A stretch of DNA of 5,047 bases from Candidatus Omnitrophota bacterium. GTDB lineage: Bacteria > Omnitrophota > Gorgyraeia > Tantalellales > Tantalellaceae. A program made the translations under genes and the position numbers. Below are positions 1 to 4,389 of this stretch, piece by piece. Positions within the stretch are counted from its first letter, which is position 1. The number at the start of each line of letters is the position of its first letter. Below the pieces are notes generated by a model. The model was not told the origin of the DNA. It was given only the letters and a program-made list of their open reading frames with translations, and did no database searches. The stretch lies in assembly GCA_013204685.1 (NCBI GenBank), contig JABMSC010000231.1:1-5047 (forward strand), written 5' to 3'.

Positions 1-64
1 ATGTTAATGTGCACCAGATCAGCAAGCATGTAGAATATAATACGTAATATGTAGTTCTCTTCAC
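1..64 (-). CDS. possible start of a further gene, cut by the left edge
   Basis: A reading frame opens with GTG at 64 (or GTG at 70) and stays open for 21 codons to the left edge. It would encode a peptide starting with Lys-Arg and then rich in Tyr, Leu, Cys and Trp, which could be the start of a signal peptide or membrane segment. An AAAGGTGA stretch just upstream, overlapping the end of the radical SAM gene region, could be its ribosome binding site, and the gap to that gene's stop would be about 10 bases. A competing start is the ATG at 27-29, which reads MLADLVHIN to the edge but has no visible ribosome binding site. The frame is too short to tell coding from chance, and no function can be proposed. 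Confidence 0.22.
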   Translation of the reverse strand, partial: MKRTTYYVLYSTCLLIWCTLT

Positions 65-75
65 TCTCACCTTTC

Positions 76-1374
76 TTAAGCTCTGCGCATTCTCCTTCTG
101 GACGGATTAAAATACCCGTGCATCAGGTGCGGGTATTCCCTTTTAACTGAATTAATAAGTTCTTTTACCCCGAGCATCTCCCTGCGGCTGATCTTGATCC
201 GTAGTTTTTTGAAATACGCAAGTGGATCATAATTCAAGTTCCTCCACTGGATCATATCTATATCATTTTTAGAAAGAAAACGTCCCAAAGCCCTTTTCTC
301 CTTCAGTGAATCGGTAAAACCCGGCATCACAAGATAATTGAGGGACACAAAACCGCCCTTCTTTTTTGCCTGCCTTACCGAAGAAAGCACATCCTTGAGG
401 GTGTACCCCCTGGGAAGATAATAAGCACTGTAAAACTTCTCCTGCATGCTGTTTATGCTGACGCGCACGGAATTTAATCCGGCATCGAACAGTTTTTTTA
501 TAATATCCGGCCTGCTGGCATTAGTGTTAAGGTTAATTATTCCTTTTCCGGTTTTTGCGCGAATAAGTTTAACTGCATCTATAAGGACATCTCCCACCAG
601 AAGTGGCTCCCCTTCACATCCCTGTCCGAAACTCACAACGGGATCCTTCACCTCTTTTAAATGAAAAAGCGCTACTTCTGCGATCTCCTCCGCGGTGGGC
701 ACAAAAATTATACGTGGCTGTGTCACGCAGCATCCCTTCTCCGGCTGATGGGAGATGCATCCTATGCACTTTGCATTGCATGCAGGAGAAGTGGGCAAGG
801 GCGCCTCATACCTTTTGAGAAAAAAATTCTTTGCTGCGGGACATCCATACTGAAGAGCGCATCTCTCCAGATGACGCACAAGCCTGTTCTTTGGAAAGAT
901 CTTTCGGAACTTTTTTACATTATTACGTACCCCGGCAAGAGGCATACCGGTAAGTTCCTGTCTTTTTTCATTATCTATGCGGATACCCGAGGCGTAAAAT
1001 TCCCCCTTATAAAGAGCAACGGCTGCATAGCTGAAAAGCGGCAGCACTCTGGTTCGCTTATTCTGCTTGTAAGAAGCGCTGTAAGTTGTAGTATGTCCGG
1101 GGGCGAAAAAAGCCGCTACGGCATGCAGTGATCCCTTTTTTGAAGCAAAGGGATTACCGCTTATTTGAATGAACTTCTCCTGGTCGGGATCATATCCCAC
1201 CGGCTTGCGGTCGGGCAAAACAAAAAGCTCACTGTCGGGATGAAGTTTTATAAGATCTTTTTCCGACAAACGAAAATACTCCCCGCCCTTCATTCCTGTT
1301 GCAATAAATTCGGGAATATCATAGATCTTGTTGTTCTCATCAGCGGCTAATAATTTTGGATATTCTTTGGCCAT
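76..1374 (-). CDS. radical SAM protein of unknown function
   Basis: This is a radical SAM enzyme: it should bind a [4Fe-4S] cluster and cleave S-adenosylmethionine to make a 5'-deoxyadenosyl radical; its substrate is unknown. From the ATG at 1374 the protein has 432 residues. The cluster motif CNAKCIGC (CxxxCxxC) gives Cys199, 203 and 206, later in the chain than is usual for the superfamily. It is followed by a CEGEP segment near residues 253-257, matching the GGE-type SAM-binding motif, and by an INLNTNA strand and an SVRVSIN strand of the partial TIM barrel. About 190 residues precede the cluster and form a separate N-terminal region. Extra cysteines occur at 172, 178, 215, 216 and 253. 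A longer version starting at GTG 1407 is open, but its 11 added residues would be encoded by heptamer repeats, so I prefer the ATG. Neither start has a good ribosome binding site. The tail is basic (RRRMRRA). I recall similar uncharacterised proteins in deltaproteobacteria and related phyla, but cannot confirm this here. Confidence 0.88.
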   Translation of the reverse strand: MAKEYPKLLAADENNKIYDIPEFIATGMKGGEYFRLSEKDLIKLHPDSELFVLPDRKPVGYDPDQEKFIQISGNPFASKKGSLHAVAAFFAPGHTTTYSASYKQNKRTRVLPLFSYAAVALYKGEFYASGIRIDNEKRQELTGMPLAGVRNNVKKFRKIFPKNRLVRHLERCALQYGCPAAKNFFLKRYEAPLPTSPACNAKCIGCISHQPEKGCCVTQPRIIFVPTAEEIAEVALFHLKEVKDPVVSFGQGCEGEPLLVGDVLIDAVKLIRAKTGKGIINLNTNASRPDIIKKLFDAGLNSVRVSINSMQEKFYSAYYLPRGYTLKDVLSSVRQAKKKGGFVSLNYLVMPGFTDSLKEKRALGRFLSKNDIDMIQWRNLNYDPLAYFKKLRIKISRREMLGVKELINSVKREYPHLMHGYFNPSRRRMRRA

Positions 1375-1385
1375 AATTCGGTTTA

Positions 1386-1441
1386 CAGTTGACAGCTCAC
1401 AGTTCACAGTTCGTAGTCCAGGGGTCGGAGTTCGGAGCAGT
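1386..1441. repeat. degenerate heptamer array A
   Basis: Eight consecutive 7-base units can be laid out without gaps: CAGTTGA, CAGCTCA, CAGTTCA, CAGTTCG, TAGTCCA, GGGGTCG, GAGTTCG and GAGCAGT. The first four are very alike and the rest are progressively degenerate. The array sits just upstream of the radical SAM start and contains the alternative GTG start at 1405-1407. At its end GAGC and GCTC (1435-1447) could pair as a small hairpin. Confidence 0.7.
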
Positions 1442-1456
1442 TAGCTCGCCTGGTAT

Positions 1457-1489
1457 TGAGATTGCTTCGCTTCGCTCGCAATGACGGGG
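1457..1489. repeat. REP-like palindromic element
   Basis: The core ATTGC(N12)GCAAT at 1461-1482 is an inverted repeat whose interior is the purine/pyrimidine-biased TTCGCTTCGCTC. On the minus strand it reads GTCATTGCGAGCGAAGCG and continues to AAGCAATCTC. This matches, from memory, a family of short palindromic intergenic elements (CATTGCGAG...GAAGCAATCTC) scattered in many unrelated bacterial genomes. It probably folds as an RNA or single-stranded DNA hairpin. A role in transcript ending or as a passive mobile repeat is inference. It lacks a U-tract, so it is not a standard rho-independent terminator. Confidence 0.6.
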
Positions 1490-1502
1490 AGGACGGCTTT
1501 CC

Positions 1503-1558
1503 CTCACTTCTTACCCCTTACCGCTTAACGCTTACCGCTATTCCTGACCCTTCACCTA
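1503..1558. repeat. degenerate heptamer array B
   Basis: A second 7-base periodic array with a different unit: CTCACTT, CTTACCC, CTTACCG, CTTAACG, CTTACCG, CTATTCC, TGACCCT and TCACCTA. The central four units are nearly identical. It runs directly into the stop codon of exonuclease III at 1552-1554, so the gene's last codons may belong to the array. Read on the minus strand, the units carry TAA or TGA every seven bases, which places stop codons in all three frames. Confidence 0.65.
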
Positions 1559-2307
1559 ATCTCTATCCCCACCGGGCAATGATCACTTCCGGTGACTTCC
1601 GTCATTATGAAAGCATCTTTTAAGCGCGGGAGCATCTTCTTTGTCACAAAGAAATAGTCTATCCTCCATCCAACATTTCTCTCGCGAGAACGGGTTTTGT
1701 AATCCCACCATGAATAATTTTCGCCCGTTTGATGGAACTGGCGGAAAGTATCTATGTATCCGCGTGACACAAACTTATCCATCCAGGCCCTTTCTTCCGG
1801 CAGGAAACCTGAAGTCATTTCATTCTGCTTCGGCCGCGCAAGATCTATTTCCTTGTGTGCGGTGTTGAAATCGCCGCAAATAATAATGTTCCTGTTTTTT
1901 ATGCCATCGACATAGTCCATAAACTTATCGTAAAAATCAAGTTTATATGCAAGTCTTTCCGGGCCCATACCCCCGTTCGGAAAATAAACATTGATTAGGA
2001 AAAAACTTTTAAATTTTACAATCAGGGCCCTGCCTTCGGTATCAAGGCCCCCGGAAGGAAAATCCTTTTCACAAGAAACAGGCTTTTCTTTTGCAAAAAC
2101 AGCTACTCCCGCGTAACCTTTTCGTTTAGGGTTATTCCAGAATGTGTGATATCCTTCAGGCTCAAGCAGCGTCTTCTCAAGCTGTCCGGGGTGGGCTTTT
2201 GTCTCCTGGAGGCAAAGCACCTCAGGCGATTCTTCTCGGAGCCATGCGAGAAAACCTTTACCTGAGACAGACCGTATTCCGTTAACATTCCAGGATAGTA
2301 TTTTCAT
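1552..2307 (-). CDS. xth: exodeoxyribonuclease III
   Basis: Exonuclease III of the EEP (exonuclease-endonuclease-phosphatase) fold, an AP endonuclease and 3'-5' exonuclease of base excision repair in the cytoplasm. The 251-residue length is normal for the ExoA/XthA family and no part is missing. The family's active-site motifs appear in order: SWNVNGIR with Asn7, LQETK with the metal-binding Glu35, NVYFPNG with Tyr108, GDFNTAH with Asp146 and Asn148, WRIDYFF with Asp217, and GSDHCPV with the Asp242-His243 catalytic pair. The RNVGWRIDY segment and the WWDY segment are typical of bacterial ExoA proteins. The ATG lies 8 bases after the aldolase-like gene's stop; the only ribosome binding site is a weak TAGGG, so translation is probably coupled to that gene. 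The symbol could equally be given as exoA. Confidence 0.97.
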   Translation of the reverse strand: MKILSWNVNGIRSVSGKGFLAWLREESPEVLCLQETKAHPGQLEKTLLEPEGYHTFWNNPKRKGYAGVAVFAKEKPVSCEKDFPSGGLDTEGRALIVKFKSFFLINVYFPNGGMGPERLAYKLDFYDKFMDYVDGIKNRNIIICGDFNTAHKEIDLARPKQNEMTSGFLPEERAWMDKFVSRGYIDTFRQFHQTGENYSWWDYKTRSRERNVGWRIDYFFVTKKMLPRLKDAFIMTEVTGSDHCPVGIEIR

Positions 2308-2315
2308 TGTATGCC

Positions 2316-3266
2316 CTAATCTATCTCCATAGCCGACATACTTTCGTAAAACTCAAGATATTTATCCTTGTTTTCCGTCTTACGTAATGCCATGGCGGTC
2401 CTGGGGTGTTCATTGAACATCCCGGTGATCGCATACGGCAGAAGGTATCCCCATTCTATTTTTTCTCTCATCGGAATAAATTCCCTGGATATAACGTCCA
2501 GAATAGGACGCAGATCAAACTTGGGATTCTTAAGGAATCCTATCAACAGTTCCATCGGGCAGTTCCCGGCGGCTCTGCCTATACCGTAAATCGTGCCGTC
2601 AACATAATTACAACCGTCTATGATACCCTGTATGGTATTAGCATAAGCAAGCTGCTGGTTATTGTGACCATGTATGCCTACCTCTTTTGTTTTCAGGATT
2701 TTTTTGAATTTGTTCGCAAGATAGGTGATATTCTCCGAATATAAAGCTCCAAAACTGTCTACTATGTAAACAGCTGAAACCTTGCACTCCCTTTCGATCT
2801 GGTCCAATGCTTCATCGAGTTCCTGGTCCAGGGCCTTGGATATGGCCATTATGTTTATAGTAGCTTCGTATCCTTTGCCCAGCGCTAAATTTGCAAGATC
2901 GATCGCTTTATCAACATCCTTTACATAAGTGGCCACGCGGATCATGTCAACGACACTATCCTTGCACGGCAGGATGTCTTCCTCGTGCACGCGCCCTATA
3001 TCCACCATTACCGAAAGTTTAGTGTTAGACTCTACGCCGTCTATCGCACGCTTGATGTCATCCTCTTCACAGAACTTCCATTTTCCGAACTGGTCAGGCG
3101 ACAGTATCTTTTTGGAAGCCCTGTACCCTATTTCCATATAATCGACTCCGGAAGCGGAAATGGCCTTATAAATTTCACGTACAAAATGATCCTCGAAGTA
3201 ATGATCGTTAATAAGACCACCGTCCCGTACGGTGCAATCAAGAACCGTTATCTTCTCTCTGAACAT
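2316..3266 (-). CDS. DRE-TIM metallolyase, aldolase (HMGL-like) domain protein
   Basis: A 316-residue TIM-barrel enzyme of the HMGL-like/DRE-TIM metallolyase superfamily, closest in style to the 4-hydroxy-2-oxovalerate aldolase-like subgroup. Members make or break C-C bonds next to a carbonyl using a divalent metal. The first strand has LDCTVRDGG, giving the catalytic Arg14 and the metal ligand Asp15. The second metal site is GIHGHNN with His199 and His201. A glycine-rich loop YGIGRAAGNCPME follows at about 227-239, and VDYMEIGYR at 41-49 is a typical barrel strand. Classical 4-hydroxy-2-oxovalerate aldolase has a His three residues after the Asp (RDGxH); here the position is Leu18, so the chemistry need not be the same. 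No acylating acetaldehyde dehydrogenase partner lies nearby. The ATG has a good AAGGAG site seven bases upstream. It starts the likely operon with exonuclease III. The substrate is unknown. Confidence 0.85.
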   Translation of the reverse strand: MFREKITVLDCTVRDGGLINDHYFEDHFVREIYKAISASGVDYMEIGYRASKKILSPDQFGKWKFCEEDDIKRAIDGVESNTKLSVMVDIGRVHEEDILPCKDSVVDMIRVATYVKDVDKAIDLANLALGKGYEATINIMAISKALDQELDEALDQIERECKVSAVYIVDSFGALYSENITYLANKFKKILKTKEVGIHGHNNQQLAYANTIQGIIDGCNYVDGTIYGIGRAAGNCPMELLIGFLKNPKFDLRPILDVISREFIPMREKIEWGYLLPYAITGMFNEHPRTAMALRKTENKDKYLEFYESMSAMEID

Positions 3267-3273
3267 AATCTTT

Positions 3274-3280
3274 CTCCTTC
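3274..3280 (-). promoter_or_regulatory. ribosome binding site of the aldolase-like gene
   Basis: On the minus strand GAAGGAG sits seven bases before the ATG at 3264-3266. It supports this start over any internal methionine. Confidence 0.7.
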
Positions 3281-3310
3281 TTTTTATTTTAGGTAATCAT
3301 AATTACAATC

Positions 3311-3325
3311 ATATAGCACCTATAT
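3311..3325. promoter_or_regulatory. AT-rich dyad, possible operator or promoter region
   Basis: ATATAG-CAC-CTATAT is a perfect 6-base inverted repeat with a 3-base centre. It lies about 45-60 bases upstream of the aldolase-like gene within a very AT-rich stretch (3296-3337). On the minus strand TATGAT-like hexamers overlap it, but I cannot assign a convincing -35/-10 pair. Position and symmetry suggest a repressor or activator site; this is inference. Confidence 0.3.
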
Positions 3326-3354
3326 AATATATTAAAAAGTCTGGATGGTAAAGG

Positions 3355-3383
3355 GCTTTTTGGGGACAGTATTTAGATCCCAT
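3355..3383. repeat. short GGGGACAG-type intergenic element
   Basis: The stretch GGGGACAGTATTTAGATCCC has short complementary ends (GGGA and TCCC). On the minus strand it contains AAATACTGTCCCC. From memory, sequences of the type AGTGTCTGTCCCC or AATACTGTCCCC recur between genes in many bacterial genomes, sometimes near REP-associated Y1 transposases. Only one copy is present and no transposase is nearby, so it may be a remnant. The rest of 3267-3496 holds the dyad, the upstream terminator and nothing else I recognise. Confidence 0.3.
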
Positions 3384-3425
3384 TATGAATTTCAAAGAAA
3401 TTTTTAACGGGGAAGGGATTATAAT

Positions 3426-3459
3426 ACAAAAAATAGGGCCCCTTTAAAGGCGCCCTATT
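3426..3459 (-). terminator. rho-independent terminator of the glycine-zipper gene
   Basis: On the minus strand AATAGGGC pairs with GCCCTATT, and the interior CCTTTAAAGG is itself self-complementary, so the stem is almost continuous apart from one G/G mismatch. It is followed by a T-rich run (TTTTTGTATT). It starts about 37 bases after the stop at 3497. There is no U-tract in the plus direction. It separates the secreted-protein gene from the aldolase/xth unit. Confidence 0.88.
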
Positions 3460-3496
3460 CCTTGTCTATACTCTCAAATCTCTAAGCTCTGATTAT

Positions 3497-3931
3497 TTAT
3501 CTCTCGTTTATTCCGTCCTTATATCCTTCGGTATACCCTTTTTTGTAGCCGTTTGCATAACCCGCTTCATATCCGTCTGAATAAGCTGACTGGGATTCCT
3601 GATAAGACCTGGGTTGATATGCCGGCTGCTGCTGGTAAGTAGGCTGCTGCTGGTAAGTAGGCTGCTGCTGATAAGCGGGTTGCTGCGGTTGATCGGGTTC
3701 GGTCAGAGTATCAAGCAGTGCACCGCCGATCACATTAACACCTGCCCCGACCAGGGCGCCTGTTCCGACATTTCCGCCGCCTACTGCGCTGGCTGCAGCG
3801 CCGGTACCGGCTCCAAGAAGTCCATTTCTGAGAATATCTTTAGATGTCGTGCTCTTGGCAAAGCTGGCCTCACCACTAAACGCAATCATAAGAGCAACAA
3901 CTATCAGACATACTAACATGCGCTTTTTCAT
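3497..3931 (-). CDS. secreted glycine-zipper protein with QQPxY and GX3 repeats
   Basis: A 144-residue exported protein of unknown function built from four blocks. Residues 1-25 form a signal peptide: the basic MKKR, a hydrophobic core LVCLIVVALMIAF, and a likely cleavage after SFA (residues 23-25). There is no lipobox cysteine at the cleavage site, so it is probably not a lipoprotein. Residues 37-72 are rich in Gly and Ala with GxxxG spacing, like glycine-zipper segments of outer-membrane-associated proteins; this part may insert into or pack in the membrane. Residues 81-108 are low-complexity QQPTY/QQPAY repeats. Residues 120-140 carry six glycines exactly four apart (120, 124, 128, 132, 136, 140), mostly in GYxxGY form. 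The ATG has a strong AAGGAGG site, and the gene has its own likely promoter and a terminator, so it is monocistronic. An envelope role is inference. Confidence 0.8.
   Translation of the reverse strand: MKKRMLVCLIVVALMIAFSGEASFAKSTTSKDILRNGLLGAGTGAAASAVGGGNVGTGALVGAGVNVIGGALLDTLTEPDQPQQPAYQQQPTYQQQPTYQQQPAYQPRSYQESQSAYSDGYEAGYANGYKKGYTEGYKDGINER
3624..3695. repeat. 18-base in-frame tandem repeat
   Basis: Two identical 18-base units (GGCTGCTGCTGGTAAGTA at 3624-3641 and 3642-3659) are followed by a third differing at three positions (3660-3677) and a degenerate fourth (3678-3695). Each encodes one QQQPTY-type hexapeptide. Identity at DNA level implies recent copying by slippage, and the number of units may vary between strains. 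Confidence 0.85.
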
Positions 3932-3936
3932 AGATT

Positions 3937-3946
3937 GTCCTCCTTG
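3937..3946 (-). promoter_or_regulatory. ribosome binding site of the glycine-zipper gene
   Basis: On the minus strand AAGGAGGAC lies about seven bases before the ATG at 3929-3931, a near-perfect anti-SD match that fixes this start and suggests strong translation. Confidence 0.75.
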
Positions 3947-3976
3947 TTATTTCGTATCATTTCTTGGGAATTACAC

Positions 3977-4005
3977 ATTATAATATCATACAAACTAAGT
4001 TATAA
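3977..4005 (-). promoter_or_regulatory. likely sigma-70-type promoter of the glycine-zipper gene
   Basis: A perfect TATAAT (3977-3982, minus strand) lies 46 bases upstream of the ATG. With a 17-base spacer the -35 would be TTATAA (4000-4005), a weak match; TTGTTA lies just upstream but would give a 20-base spacer. The whole 86-base gap after the response regulator is AT-rich. The -10 is convincing and the -35 is not. Confidence 0.45.
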
Positions 4006-4017
4006 CAAATCAAAATT

Positions 4018-4389
4018 CTAGTCATTTATATCAAACAGCTTAACCAAAAGGGCATTTTCCAGGTATTCCAGATCAAAGGGTTTAATAATATAATCATAAG
4101 CACCAAGCTCTATGCACTTTTTCCCTATTTCATTCTCATTAACCGCGGTGATCATGATAACATTAACATTTTTATCTATTCGCTTTATTTCCTTCAGCAC
4201 CTCAACCCCATCCATGCCGGGCATCCTTATGTCCAGGAGGACTATCGCCGGCGCATTCTGCCGGACCCTATCGATCCCCTCTTGACCGCTAACCGCTATA
4301 TCGGCGGCATAGCCTTTCATCTCAAGAAATTTCTTGAGCATACTGCATACGGAAGCTTCATCATCGATCACTAGAATCTTTTTGGACAT
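4018..4389 (-). CDS. single-domain response regulator (CheY-like receiver)
   Basis: A 123-residue receiver domain with no output domain. Residues 9-11 (Asp-Asp-Glu in VIDDE) form the acidic metal pocket, Asp53 in LLDIRMPGMDG is the phospho-acceptor, Thr81 in MITA and Lys103 in IIKPFD complete the switch, and Tyr100 takes the aromatic position of CheY. All key residues are present, so it should be phosphorylated, most likely by the kinase encoded just upstream. It could act by protein-protein contact or as a phospho-relay intermediate; the target is not in the window. The ATG lies inside the end of the kinase gene (29-base overlap) and has a strong AAAGGAGG site. No terminator is seen after the stop. 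Confidence 0.95.
   Translation of the reverse strand: MSKKILVIDDEASVCSMLKKFLEMKGYAADIAVSGQEGIDRVRQNAPAIVLLDIRMPGMDGVEVLKEIKRIDKNVNVIMITAVNENEIGKKCIELGAYDYIIKPFDLEYLENALLVKLFDIND

Noticed and set aside
661..1131. Plus-strand open frame of 156 codons and several shorter ones opposite the radical SAM gene
   Set aside because: They lie wholly inside a well-supported minus-strand gene, have no domain-like pattern and no ribosome binding site; they are antisense shadows.
1457..1489. Rho-independent terminator for exonuclease III
   Set aside because: The palindrome has a short stem and no T-tract on either strand, so it was listed as a REP-like repeat.
1386..1558. CRISPR array
   Set aside because: The units are 7 bases with no spacers and there are no cas genes nearby.
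2103..2288. Second minus-strand frame of 61 codons within exonuclease III
   Set aside because: It overlaps the active-site coding region of a complete gene in another frame and shows no independent start signal.
3326..3358. Second terminator, from AAAAAG pairing with CTTTTT
   Set aside because: The stem is only six A/T-dominated pairs with a large loop and would not be stable.
3497..3931. Lipoprotein
   Set aside because: The only cysteine in the signal region is at residue 8, inside the hydrophobic core, and no lipobox precedes a cysteine at the cleavage site.
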